Below the pieces are notes generated by a model. It worked only from the letters and a program-made list of their open reading frames with translations, searched no databases and was not told the origin of the DNA. A DNA stretch of 64,000 nt from the NCBI GenBank assembly GCA_003008705.1, contig PDUO01000074.1, positions 11,418-75,417 on the forward strand, written 5' to 3'. The first letter of the stretch is position 1. Every line of letters begins with the position of its first letter. Positions 44,631 through 55,507 of the stretch are shown in pieces. The translations under genes were made by a program, and so were the position numbers. Source of the DNA: Pezicula radicicola (taxonomy: Eukaryota; Ascomycota; Leotiomycetes; Helotiales; Dermateaceae).

Positions 44631-46307
44631 TTACCCATCTAGACTTGTATCCTTTATTTTGTCAATAACTGGGATGATGCCCTTTTCTCTGTCAAGTCTG
44701 ATCTTGGCAGCAGGGTGAGGACTGGCTAGACGGGGCCGTCCTGGAGTGCAATACATGTTCTCTCGTAAGGTTCCTCCTGGAACGGGATAATCAGTCCACA
44801 ACACTCCACGTCGCTGTAACTCTGGAACCAAAAGCTCAACGATATCCTCATAGTTTTCGGGATTGCTGACGTCTATTAAATGTCAGTATGTAAGGCGGAG
44901 AAGATCAAACAGTCACGAACAGTATAGATTCCAACCTGTTTTGTGTTAGTATTATGGCTTTGTAGACACTTGTGTCAAGCGTATGTGACTTACCATCAAT
45001 ATCAGTCTCCTCAACCCACTTTACCATGTAATCTGCAATCGTTTCAGGCGTACCCACGGTCAAAGCATACATGCCACCGAACGCCATTTTTTCACCCAGG
45101 CGCCTTGGCGTCCATGGTTCCGTGTTATTTGGGTCCCCTGCTTGGAAATTGGATATCACACCCTGAACGGCGTTGATGGTTGTATCCCCAGTGAAGTCGA
45201 ATGGCGCGTCCAAGGGATACTTACTCATGTCAATACCGGTGTAACTACTGAACTTGACCAATCCAGCATGAATATCAGCATTTGGCTTCGCAGCCTCATA
45301 TTTGGCCTGCGCCTCTTCCATAGTGCGGCCAACGATGACAGTTATTCCTGCAAAGAACTTGAGGTCCTTAGGATCTCGACCAATTGAAGCAGCAAGTTCC
45401 CGTACATTCTTCACATATCGTGCTGTGTGAGAGGGAAGCATGCTTCCACAGTACAACCCCTCGGCATGACCGGCAGCAAGTGCCATTCCAGATTTTGACG
45501 CGCCTGCCTGGAAAAGCACTGGAACACGTTGAGGTGATGGATGTGTTTGGTGGCTTGCTGATAGTTTGAAAAACTTTCCCTTGTAGTCAATTTTGTGTAT
45601 CTTCGTTGGCTCGTAGGCTGTATCATTCTTGACGTCCCAAACCTGGGCATCATCATCCCAGCTTCCTTCCCATAGACTTTTTATACATCAGAAGAGCAAT
45701 GCGGGTGATATTTATAAGTCACTCACCGATACACAATGTCAACAAATTCTTCAGCAACCTCGTAACGTTGCTCATGAGACTGCAGAGCATCCTTACCCAT
45801 TGCCTTTGCAGACGCATTCGTGTAGCCGGTCACGATGTTCCATCCAATTCTTCCATTGGTGACGTGATCCAAGCTGGCCCACGTGCGAGCCATTGTATAA
45901 GGATTGAGATATGACGCGCTGCCAGTGAGGGCAAAGCCGACTGATTTGGTTACGGCTGCCATTGCTGATACCACAACCACGGGATCCAGCTGTGCAACTT
46001 GGGCCCCTCCTCGATATGTGGCGTCGGTGCTTCCACGGTAAACATCATTTGCGCCGTACGAATCGGCAAAGAAGATGGAGGTTATTTTGCCCTTCTCTGC
46101 CAGCTTCGCAAGCCAGATGTAGTAATCTAGGCGGTCCTTGTAACGAGAATTGTCGGTTGGAGATCTGTCTTCACAGTCAACGGAAGGCTCTCCTGCCAGG
46201 TCTCCAAAGTGGATGATATGTTCTTACCTCCATTGGCCAAGGTGATGCACACTGCCGGTGCAGGCTGTGTCGAAGAAGTTAAGTTGTATCTGCTTGGGTG
46301 CTGCCAT
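44631..46307 (-). CDS. FMN-dependent monooxygenase, NtaA/SnaA/DszA (bacterial-luciferase-like) family
   Basis: 484 aa from exons 46307-46228, 46164-45727, 45676-44994, 44935-44917 and 44865-44631. Typical sequence: QIQLNFFDTACTGSVHHLGQW, YYIWLAKLAEKGKITSIFFADSYG, RTWASLDHVTNGRIGWNIVTG, LFQAGASKSGMALAAGHAEG and VGTPETIADYMVKWVEETDIDG. The family uses FMNH2 from a partner reductase to oxidise chelators, sulfur or nitrogen heterocycles, or side chains of xenobiotics and nutrients. Exon 4 is only 19 nt; it restores the frame and gives GWNLYCSNPENYEDIVE as in homologues. It diverges from a truncated Zn2Cys6 gene. No flavin reductase is seen in the window. Confidence 0.85.
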
Positions 46308-46747
46308 GGTGGTTTCTGGTAGATTGATGGGGTTACAGTCTCAAGATGTGTGCGGCAATCCTCTTCAATGATTTTTTAAAAATGCTTAACCCTAACCCAT
46401 ATACAGTCGGGCAAGAGACGCGATACATTTAGTAACCGTGTAAGCGAGTGCGGAAAAGGGGCAGTCAAGAATCGGAGCATACAATTATTCAGGCTTCGGC
46501 TTCTGCCTCCGACATTCTCACAGTTACATGGGCCATAGGGAAGTACTGCCAATCAAACAACCGAGAAAGTCGGATTTCCCGAAGACGAAAAACTCCCTAG
46601 TCTACGCTGTATCCATCAAGCGGCCTGCCAGAGCCGACAATCACCGTCGGCACGCATTCTCCCACTTTTGTGGACGTCCTATCTCTCGACACCTCGCAAT
46701 TAAGAGATCAAGATCAACGAAACACTTTCGGCAATTCAAATCACACA

Positions 46748-46961
46748 ATGTCCCCAGAGAACGAAGAAAGAAGCCAGCCTCCAGCAAAGCGTCCCAGGGT
46801 AGCAGTAGCATGCCAGCGATGCAAAACGAGGAAGCAAAAGGTACGATCTCCATCCATCTCGCACTGCAGAACATTACCACTCACTTCAATGTCAGTGTGA
46901 TGGTGATGAGCCACGCTGCTCAAATTGTCAACGGTCACGTTCAGAATGTCATTATAAATAA
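46748..46961 (+). pseudogene. Truncated Zn2Cys6 regulator (zinc cluster only)
   Basis: Exons 46748-46840 and 46896-46961 encode 52 aa: a basic PPAKRPRV stretch and a complete zinc cluster, CQRCKTRKQKC-DGDEPRC-SNC-QRSRSEC, then HYK and a TAA stop. The sequence turns AT-rich immediately after and no fungal regulatory domain follows. Either the 3' part was lost or RIP-eroded, or a minimal DNA-binding peptide is still made. Its position, divergent from the FMN monooxygenase with 440 bp between, suggests it once regulated that gene. Confidence 0.65.
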
Positions 46962-47189
46962 GAACTTAATTACTTTAACTAGAGAGCATATTACCTATAT
47001 ATATAGGTCTATAGATAGAGCTAAGCTAGTACTAAATAAGGGAATGGGATTAAACAAGTAATATAGTCTTTGTAGGAGATTACTCTAAGGATAAAGTAAA
47101 AGTTGTTAATTAGGTGATCCTAAAACACGACACGACGCCTTATACAAAATCTCAAAAGCAGAAAAGAAAGACTTTAGTTCATTAACATT

Positions 47190-49769
47190 TCAATCTGTAG
47201 CATCTGCTTCAGGTGGTCCATCAGGGTCGAGACTATCGGAAGCCCATTGTGACGCACGAAACAAAGATTGTCCTAGCTGACCTTGCATCTTATCCACCAT
47301 CTCATTATACTTGTCTTCAAGGCCCATCCTAGTATAAAGGCTTTTGAGTATGAGAACAGTGTATAGTACGCTCCCGTTCAGAGGGCCTAGGTGCTCTTCA
47401 AATGCTTTCAGCGCTTGCGATAGAATCTTCTCTGCCTCCTCGTATCTACCTTGGTTACTCAAGATCAGCCCTAAAGCTCGCTTGGCCACCAAAGTTGATC
47501 CATGGTTTTCTCCATAGTAGCGAATTTTCGCCTCCAGGCAATTTTCGATTAGCTCTTGTGCTTTCTCAAAGCGTCGCTGGTATCTGTAGACAACCGCAAG
47601 GTTATTTTGAGAATTTAGATACACATGATGTCCCGGTCCAAGGACCGAGAGACCTTCCGATATCACATAGGACAACTTTTCTTCTGCTAATGCAAATTTT
47701 CGGGTCCTCCTATACGTAGTTCCGAGTTCCTTGATACTGGATAGTGTGGAGGGATGTTTTGCGCCAAGTGTCGTAGTTTTTTCCTTTACTGCGGTCTCGT
47801 ACATAGTCTCTGACTCTACGTATTTTCCCTGTCTTCTATAGCAAAGAGCGAGGTCGTCATAAACATCAAGCATATTGATTCCATGATGATCTGGTGATTG
47901 CAAGCAGTAGTCAACTACAGCTGTGTATATCTGCTCCGATGCCTCGAACTTTTCGAAGTGGAGATATAACCTGGCAAACGCCATTGCAGCTCTGACCGGG
48001 ATGATATCCAGGATCGCTCCATTCAATGTAAGCGCTCGTGTACTGGCAAGAAGATTGTCGACATACCCCATTTGCTGGATTCCTTCTATGAATGTAAGGC
48101 CTTCAATTGCCTCCAATTGGCTGTCTTGTAATCTGCTCAGCGCAATCGCTGCGACTTTGATCAAGGTATTCCGTTCATTAGTTTTGACACGAATCTTGAG
48201 CCATTCTGCTATCATTGGATGGAAGGAAAATGAAACCATCGGCGAGGATAATTCGATGCTCTGTAGTAGGGATAAGCTGTAAAGCTCCACCAGAATGTCT
48301 TGGAACTTGTCGTGGCGCCAGATCTTCCCTTCGAAACAAGATTCCAACCGCACAGCTTGATGCTCTTGGTTCAACAACGCAAGAACGAGTGTTTCCGTTA
48401 TGTTAAGCCTGCCAAATAAGGCTAGCACGGAGAGAAGTGTACCGATTTGTTCCTGAAAAGCCAAGCCTCCTTGCAGTTCCCTGAATGACATTTCCCATGT
48501 GTTGCTTACGCTCAGAGTAACTTGTGAATCATTATCTGTCTTTCTGTACTCCCAAAGATATGGCAAGGTTGACCAGAGAGATCCGTTGCTCAGTTGGGCA
48601 TACTGAGACTCGAAAGAGGCCAAGTTCAATCGGCGTGACCTGATATAGGCTGCAGCTTGGTCAATGGCTAAAGGAAGATGACCAAGATTTTCTATGATGC
48701 GAATTGCAGCCTCACAATTGGCGTCAGATCTTGGATACTGGGTGAGTTTGAAAAAGAGGTTTAGCCCATCAGTCTCGTCCAACTGACCAATATGAATCGT
48801 TGTCCCAAGGCGACTGCAATCTTCGTGTCTGCTGGTGAATAAGATGCACCCTGGGGTTTTATTCCCTTGTGGTAATCGTGCCATAATTTCAGGAAATTTC
48901 CTAGGCGAATCAAAATTGTCAAAGATGAGCAGCCAACGGCTTGGTAGATTTTCGATTGCTTCTTTGACAAATTCTTCAGAAGATCTTAGATCTTCGACGT
49001 TTGCAGAACCACCGGCCAGTATAAATGCAATCTCATCATAGCCATGTTTGATAGTTTCAGAAGTTGCAGCATCGATCCAAAAGATATTGCGGAACTGGCG
49101 GGATCGCCAAACTTTCTGGCAAAACTCGAGAGCGAGCTGTGTTTTTCCAAGGCCCCCCATTCCTAGTAATGTGCATATCCTACGCTCTCCGGGGTGACTG
49201 CTGTCTGATCGAGAAAATCCAGCCAAGATGGCTTCGAGTTGCTTAGCTCTACCAACGAACTGCGCAACTTTCAGCGGAGGCACATGGTAGTGCGAAGCAT
49301 CAGGATTGTGTTCCATTATTTGGTACAGTTGGCCGCTTTCTGTCACAACCAGAAATCTGAGGCAAATCAGACTCTTGTATGCTTCCAATGAGCGAGATAT
49401 TGCAGCAACTTTTTTCCCTTGACGGATGGTCGACCAGACCTTTTTGGCGCGTATAAAACGGGAATCTTGTTCCGCGAAGGTATGAGAGTCGATCAAAGAG
49501 GCGAGCTCCTCGATGCGGCGGGTACATCCGATAATAGCCTGCTCGAGGGTTCTGAAGTCTGCCTTGTCATGTGGATTTGTCGCTTCGTGTCTCACTTTTT
49601 CTATCAGCTTGATTAAAAGAGGTAGTTGGGCGGATAGGTCATCAAAACAAGAAGGAGCCTGGCGGCCAGAGCTATGCAGTTCTTGTAGTTGATTAAGGAC
49701 TTTCGATCCGGTATCAATGAATTGAATGATTGAACTTAGGAGACCGACAAATGCGAATGCCTCTGCCAT
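47190..49769 (-). CDS. NLR: N-terminal helical domain, NB-ARC, TPR repeats
   Basis: Intronless 859-aa STAND protein starting at ATG 49769 (MAEAFAFVGLLSSIIQF). Residues 1 to about 130 are a helical fungal NLR N-terminal domain (SesA/HeLo-like in pattern). NB-ARC spans about 165-400: Walker A LLGMGGLGKTQLALEF, Walker B RWLLIFDNFD, CILFTSRHEDCSR, and LGHLPLAIDQAAAYI (GLPLA-type motif). A winged-helix-like stretch follows, then TPR/Kinesin-light-chain-type repeats to the C-terminus (DDLALCYRRQGKYVESETMY, KELGTTYRRTRKFALAEEKL, NNLAVVYRYQRRFEKAQELI, RALGLILSNQGRYEEAEKIL). Likely an intracellular non-self receptor. No amyloid motif and no adjacent effector gene is apparent. Confidence 0.88.
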   Translation of the reverse strand: MAEAFAFVGLLSSIIQFIDTGSKVLNQLQELHSSGRQAPSCFDDLSAQLPLLIKLIEKVRHEATNPHDKADFRTLEQAIIGCTRRIEELASLIDSHTFAEQDSRFIRAKKVWSTIRQGKKVAAISRSLEAYKSLICLRFLVVTESGQLYQIMEHNPDASHYHVPPLKVAQFVGRAKQLEAILAGFSRSDSSHPGERRICTLLGMGGLGKTQLALEFCQKVWRSRQFRNIFWIDAATSETIKHGYDEIAFILAGGSANVEDLRSSEEFVKEAIENLPSRWLLIFDNFDSPRKFPEIMARLPQGNKTPGCILFTSRHEDCSRLGTTIHIGQLDETDGLNLFFKLTQYPRSDANCEAAIRIIENLGHLPLAIDQAAAYIRSRRLNLASFESQYAQLSNGSLWSTLPYLWEYRKTDNDSQVTLSVSNTWEMSFRELQGGLAFQEQIGTLLSVLALFGRLNITETLVLALLNQEHQAVRLESCFEGKIWRHDKFQDILVELYSLSLLQSIELSSPMVSFSFHPMIAEWLKIRVKTNERNTLIKVAAIALSRLQDSQLEAIEGLTFIEGIQQMGYVDNLLASTRALTLNGAILDIIPVRAAMAFARLYLHFEKFEASEQIYTAVVDYCLQSPDHHGINMLDVYDDLALCYRRQGKYVESETMYETAVKEKTTTLGAKHPSTLSSIKELGTTYRRTRKFALAEEKLSYVISEGLSVLGPGHHVYLNSQNNLAVVYRYQRRFEKAQELIENCLEAKIRYYGENHGSTLVAKRALGLILSNQGRYEEAEKILSQALKAFEEHLGPLNGSVLYTVLILKSLYTRMGLEDKYNEMVDKMQGQLGQSLFRASQWASDSLDPDGPPEADATD

Positions 49770-50325
49770 ACTTTGCCCTACTCTATGATGGCCTAGAAGT
49801 CGGAGCAAATGGACACAGGGTACATTTAAATTACCTTGATTCCAATCCGTCTAATAAGGCAGCGTCGAGAGTTTGCGGAATCAGAGTCTGCCTTGGGCTT
49901 AGCAACACTGCGGCCTATGTTGGCTTTGCCTTAGCTTGTCTGCAGCCATGGGTCGCAGAAGAACTCTACCATATGGTTGGAGAAGCCTGCAGCCTCAACC
50001 TTCGACTTATCGCCCTCCCAGCTCGTTGGGGGAGGACAAGACAACATCAGCCAGCCGGCGATTACGCTACTGTAAGGTGGTGTGGTGTGGTCTGCCACGC
50101 CAGGCCTTGCGTTCCCAAGTATGAGCACAGCTGTGCCCGTCTTAAATAGTGCCGTCGCCTCCTGCCTCTGCTTGCTTGAACATTCTTTTACAATTGACAC
50201 TAATTAAACAAAGCGTTATTCACATTCCCCTGATAGCCTTTATATCTCCCTTATATCCAAAAAAAAAATCCAGGTAATTGATCAAGTCATGTGGTCTTCT
50301 GCCACGATTAGTAACGAATGATAGA
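49770..50325. other. Intergenic region
   Basis: Promoter region of the NB-ARC/TPR gene on the left. No additional gene or repeat that I can support. Confidence 0.4.
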
Positions 50326-50502
50326 ATGCCAGCCAAAAACGAGATCGTCACGCAAAGCCCAAAGGCTCAGCCTTGGACAAAATTCTACACCCCAGACAAG
50401 TCAGCTGAACAGACTACCCACCACGTTATCCAGACTTATGGCCGCAATGGACGCGGACCCAACAATGAGCCTGCTAAGGTTTTTGGCAACACTCTCAAGT
50501 GA
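50326..50502 (+). CDS. Small hypothetical protein
   Basis: A 58-aa frame (MPAKNEIVTQSPKAQPWTKF to stop at 50502), hydrophilic, with a GRNGRGPNNEPAK stretch near the C-terminus. I do not recognise it. The ATG context (AGAATGCC) is acceptable and its composition resembles coding sequence, but there is no second line of evidence, so it may be spurious. Confidence 0.35.
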   Translation: MPAKNEIVTQSPKAQPWTKFYTPDKSAEQTTHHVIQTYGRNGRGPNNEPAKVFGNTLK

Positions 50503-50948
50503 TTGATGATTGGCGAGTCTTGAAGTAGGTTTACTGTCTTCCGAGTTCTCCTTTTTATCTTTTAATTGTTTTTAAGCATTATCTGACTTTCAGTAGTCTG
50601 TTTCATTTGGGCTGTTGTGTACTTCAGCCATCGCTCGCTGGGAGCGCTTTGGCGTCGACTACCAAGGAGCAGAGGTCACTCGATAGAATTGGACTTGATC
50701 AAACACAGAATGAAAGCGAAATAATCTATGATATGTGCTTTTTGGGCTGTACCCACCTACTTATATATCCTTTGAGCAACTGTGACAATCAATCCATGCA
50801 TAATATGTCAACAATTGATCGCCTAAGCTTAAAAATACCCCATGCACAATTCAAATAAGAGAATCCTTAGCTAAGAGTACAGCAAGATATCTATGCAAGA
50901 TTGTGTGACTATGTTAGCTTAAGTAAAGTTCCTATGCCAGGCAAGCCC
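50503..50948. other. Intergenic region
   Basis: Convergent gap between the small frame at 50326 and the CmcJ-like gene. No feature seen. Confidence 0.4.
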
Positions 50949-52100
50949 TCAGTAAAAGGCCGCGACCCGAACCTCTATACTTTCTCGAACTATATCATCT
51001 TCGGATGACATGGGGTGATGAAATGCTGAATGAAAAGCTCCTATAAGGATGGTAAGCGCGCAAGTATCCAGCTGCGATATAGCAACCTACGTGGCAGTTT
51101 TCCATGTGGTAGATCTGTATTTCGCCATACAGCTACTTCATCTGGTGTTTGCCGACTCTTGTAATACCACTGGTGGTCTGGATTGCTCTTAAGATAACAG
51201 TCCTCACCAAGACCTCGCCTATAGACAACATCGTTCGGCACAAGGTCCAAATCATTATTGACTGTCTGAAAATCGCAGAATCCTAGAGGCCAGTCATTGG
51301 TGGGGCCTTTGATCAATCGCCATATACTGAAGATAGTGACGTGTCAGCTGGCGATGGAAATAGTGATGCATGTAAAGTAATAGGTGAAGTGCTAGACTCA
51401 CTTCAGTTGATCACAGCAATGCCCAAGCCTTTCTAGAGCCTGCGAACCAATTGCATTCTCAAGTTTCAAAATTGCACCATTTGGAGTATAATCGACGTGA
51501 GCGAAAGGGTACGGCTGGGCGTAATCTGTTGCCACTCCGACTGAATGTGGAAATAAAAGAGAGCGTTTGCGGACCTGTGCTCTAAATTAGCTAGCATTCC
51601 TATCAAAATTCAGGACTACTAGAGGACTTTTGGAGTTATACCTCATAGTCGAAAAATGCTAAAGTTTTGTATTTCGGGAATTTCAATTGCATGAAGCGTT
51701 TTAACTCCTCATAATACATTGTTTGAACCTTATCTCTATCGTCGAAATCCTCGGGTTGCAAAGATGTCGGACAGGGAAGATACGTGAAGCCATGCACATC
51801 CAGATCTGGCTGCAAATGGCTACGAACATCTTGAAATATAACAGTTTTGGCCTCCCATTGTTGGTTAGAGACTGATCCGTTCGGAATATCATCCACTGGA
51901 AAAGTGGTATTAAATGGCTTCTCGGTATGGAACTTGTCGTCTTTTGAAAAGTAGGAAATAATGGCCCTGGCATCAGCTCCTAGAGTTTTCGACATGCTTG
52001 ACAAATTCAGGGTAGATGGATGTCTTTGTCGCTTGATCAACTTTGCTTCCGGAGTAGAACAGGTATAATCAGGCTTATGAACCCATTCATCGCTTGCCAT
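50949..52100 (-). CDS. CmcJ/AsaB-like hydroxylase-desaturase family protein
   Basis: 319 aa in four exons: 52100-51642, 51574-51402, 51326-51091, 51040-50949. Landmarks of this Fe(II)/2-oxoglutarate-type fungal family (GA4 desaturase / 7-alpha-cephem-methoxylase P8-like): AIISYFS near the start, DVHGFTYLPCPTSL, FFDYEVRKRS, AHVDYTPNGAIL (His and Asp of the likely metal site), NIWRLIKGPTNDWPLGFCDF, HQWYYKSRQTPDEVAVWRNTD, a late His in RAFHSAFHHP, and ESIEVRVAAF near the C-terminus. Such enzymes tailor secondary metabolites. A damaged regulator gene lies upstream, divergent. The substrate is unknown. Confidence 0.8.
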
Positions 52101-52575
52101 CGGATCCTAGGTATGAGGGGTAGCGCTAGACCCTGTAATTTGAGGAGGTCAACAGACACAAGCCTTGTCCACAGGTCTTATATTTGGGGCGGCGAGTGTG
52201 ACAATGCAAGGGTTAGAACATCTTGATGTGTTTCTAGTCAGCTGCTCGTACAAAATGTTTCTGTGATTCCTATTCGCTGCCCTAACAAATATTAGTGGGC
52301 CTTAAACATTGATGTTAGTATAATAACTTGTTTTTTTTAAGGGTCGAGCCTTTTCAAAGTGCTATAAGATATATTCTAGTTGTATACACCTTATAGGCAA
52401 AGGATAGATAGTAGACTTATAGGTTTAGTTACTCTACTATAACTATAAGTAGGTCCTATTCTAATAACTTCTAACTTATATAAATAAAAGTAAGGAATTA
52501 AGATATTAATATATCACATCTATAATGCTAAGAGCTACTGAGTAGAAGCTCTATTTAAAGGCTCTTAAAGACCTT
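52101..52575. repeat. AT-rich, RIP-like 5' flank
   Basis: The left 180 bp is the CmcJ-like gene promoter. From about 52290 to 52560 the sequence is AT-rich and stop-dense. In frame with the regulator at 52576 it contains ATE*KLYLKALKDLVAEL, which looks like a mutated zinc-cluster linker, so the 5' exon of that regulator appears to have been RIP-eroded. Confidence 0.55.
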
Positions 52576-54792
52576 GTGGCGGAGTTGGAAAGCACCCTGT
52601 TATTATATGATAGCAAGGTGGACGTTGCAGAGGACCATTGGAAACGCCCTCATGACAGGGAGGAAGTTGGCCAGTCATTGTCTAACACGATCCGGGATTT
52701 CTCCCTGAATGCAAGTGGCTACTACATAGGCGCAACATCCACCTTTTCCCTTGGGAAGCTTCTTAAAGCAGCAGCCTTGGGCCAGCAGCACCATTCTGGC
52801 AGTCAATACTTGGATACACGAGACGAGACCTGTCGGCATGAGCCCGTAGTCAGTCAGTCAGGAACAGAATCCGGTAGCCAGAAGACAACGCCGCCCACGT
52901 TCGCAGGAGATGGTGTTGACAAAGCCTTTCGACTGTACATGAAGCACATTGCGCCACAATATCCCTTCATTCCTTCTCGAAAGCTTCGAGACCTTCATGA
53001 AAGAAGAGATAGTGTTAGTGAAATCCACGAACGATGTCTACTCCATTTAATCTATGCCATTGGCGGGCGCGCCATGGAATGGGTAAGTACCAGTTGAACG
53101 CAGAGTGTCTTTGTAATGACATACATATGAATGTAGTGCCTTGCTGATTCCATGCTAGACCGGAGTAGGTGAGAACTTTCCTTCCAATGAGCATTGTGAT
53201 ACTGCGATGACGAGGTCGGAAATGTTGTTAGGACATTGCGACCGGCGATGTATGGTTTATCTGGGGTTAGCTACGATATATTGCTTGCGTGCTCCTAGGC
53301 GTAGTATTACATTGATTCCTTGAATCTACAAAGCAAGGTAGCGATTGCAGGAAGACTCACCATCTATCTGTCGGTATTTATGTGGAATAGCGGAGGTTAA
53401 CATGTTGCAGGATGCTGATAAGTCTCGCTATGAAAATAGGGATCGCCTTAGGATTGCATCGAAAAATGAGTAGCAGTGGACTGGGGCTACAGGCCGAGCT
53501 TGACAAGAGGCTTTTCTGGTCGTGTTATGTTCTGGACCTTAGCATAAACATATCATTGGGCAGACCACCATCAATATCCTATCGACACATCGATGTTCCG
53601 GTATGTTTCTACGATCTCATGCTGAGTGAATTGCCAACTTTACTAATCAAGCTTGACAGCTTCCATTGGATATAAACGAAGAGGAGACTGCGTTAGAGGC
53701 CTTTCAGGAGTCCAGGAAGAGGGACTCTTCACTTCCAGCTAGCCCTACAACACCATTGACATATTCTGTGCACATTCTCCGGTTGAAGAAGATCGAATCT
53801 AGAATACAAGATACAATATATCGAGTCGATATCTGCGGAAGTTAGTCCCATACTACTATAAATGAGTATCTTGATGAATTACGGCAGTGGAAAGAAGCTA
53901 TTCCGTGCATAGGAGGACATGGTCGAGGTAAAGATATCTCACCATACATAGGTCCCGAACTCTACGTGAGTTTCACAGATGGACCCTATTCAATAACCAT
54001 ATCATCCCGAACCATGTTCGTATGATGTTGAAACGCTAACAGATATAGCAGAAGATCCATTACTACCGGTGCGTCCGACTCCTACTATATCCGCAGTTGA
54101 CAGAGAGAGTGGTTGATCCACACTACCTCCAGCTCTGCGCCGAAGCCTGTGCTGGGGTTTGCCAATCATATAGAAAATTCCATGATTCAAGAGTCGTGTG
54201 TTACTCTCCATTAACCGTGCAAACACTCTTCCTTGCCGGTCAGTCCTTTTGGATCCTGTAGGAAAATATGAGCTTACTTATTACAGGCCTCACCCTCATC
54301 TATTGTATGTGGCAGGATCCAGAACAAAACTCCACTCCCTTCGCCACAACTGCTCTTACGGACTGCAGTATCATGTTGTACATAGTGACAGAACGATGGG
54401 CTGCCGCGCAACAGTTCCGCGATACATTCGAGAGCGTCAAGAATTCAATGTTAAACAATCCACGGATGAAAGAAAATCCACAGGCGAAAAGGGTTCCCAA
54501 AGCGAGAAATCAGAGCCCTCCATCAGCATTCGAGACTGGGAACAAGGAGTTCTTGGATGAGACCATGGCAGATATCTGCCAGAATATGACAAGTTCGTCG
54601 ATAAATCTCTGGGATTGTCGAGGGTTTAACCCTGAGGGTTCGTTGGGTTTTGATATGACGAACTCAGATGGTATTTGGTTAGAAGGTGACTATGGCCATC
54701 TTCAAATTACGGATTGCTTGGGTGCGACTCCCCAGAATTCATTTACATGGGACGTTCTAGATCTACCGGGTTGTACAACTCGAGAAACTTAA
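52576..54792 (+). pseudogene. Fungal-specific-domain transcription factor lacking its zinc cluster
   Basis: The regulatory (fungal_trans) domain is well preserved over several exons: DKAFRLYMKHIAPQYPFIPS, MVYLGLATIYCLRAP (about 53.26 kb), MKIGIALGLHRKMSSSGLGL, RLFWSCYVLDLSINISLGRP, LYPQLTERVVDPHYLQLCAE (about 54.1 kb) and a C-terminal activation-like region ending at 54792. The N-terminal Zn2Cys6 region is missing or mutated beyond recognition, and an in-frame TAG at 53843-53845 (Gln to stop by one C-to-T) interrupts the middle. It probably once regulated the CmcJ-like gene, and no longer makes a DNA-binding protein unless spliced in a way I cannot see. Confidence 0.6.
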
Positions 54793-55507
54793 TAGTCCTG
54801 ATCTACATAGCTTTTAGTCTGTCAGAAATACGATGCAGTCGTAAGCGAGGAATGGTAGCCTGTATTTGCTTAAAACTTATCCCTCTAGAGATTATTGATA
54901 CGTAGTAGATAGATATGAATATGAATTTGACTTGGCAAGTAAGAATGAAGTCACAGATGCGACAAATCGCAATTTTGCATGAGGAAGAAAATGGTTTCAT
55001 GATTCAATGATAGCCAAACACTACCCGAATGACAACAAACGTAACAGCGATGCAACGCAGTTCCATTACATGTGACCTTATCACTGCATTTCCTAGAGTC
55101 TAAAAAGAGGTCTCTCGGCTTTTCCGAAAGCTCCATCCGCGTCGAATCTTTCAGCGTCTGCTTCCGAACGAGGTTATGTCGTCAAGTATACCATAGCCGT
55201 ACACACCTGCTCTAAACTTCCACACGTATATTGCACCATTCGAAATTCCGACCAATTTTCAGTCCATTTCCAAGTTTTGGGCTCACGAACCAAGATAGAC
55301 ATGGGCTTGCTTGTAGTTTGGAGTATTCCACGCAATTTGAATATGTAAGGAGTGCATCCCTGATAGTAAAGACATATCTGTGCTACGTAGAAAGGAGAAA
55401 GGATAGACTCATTCTAATACTGATGTTATTTTCCCCGATAAGTTCAAGGATATACAACACTCGCCGATATAACCGGTCTTTAGAAATTTCATTCATATAA
55501 TCGACGC
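54793..55507. other. Intergenic region
   Basis: Convergent gap. No gene or repeat I can support. Confidence 0.4.
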
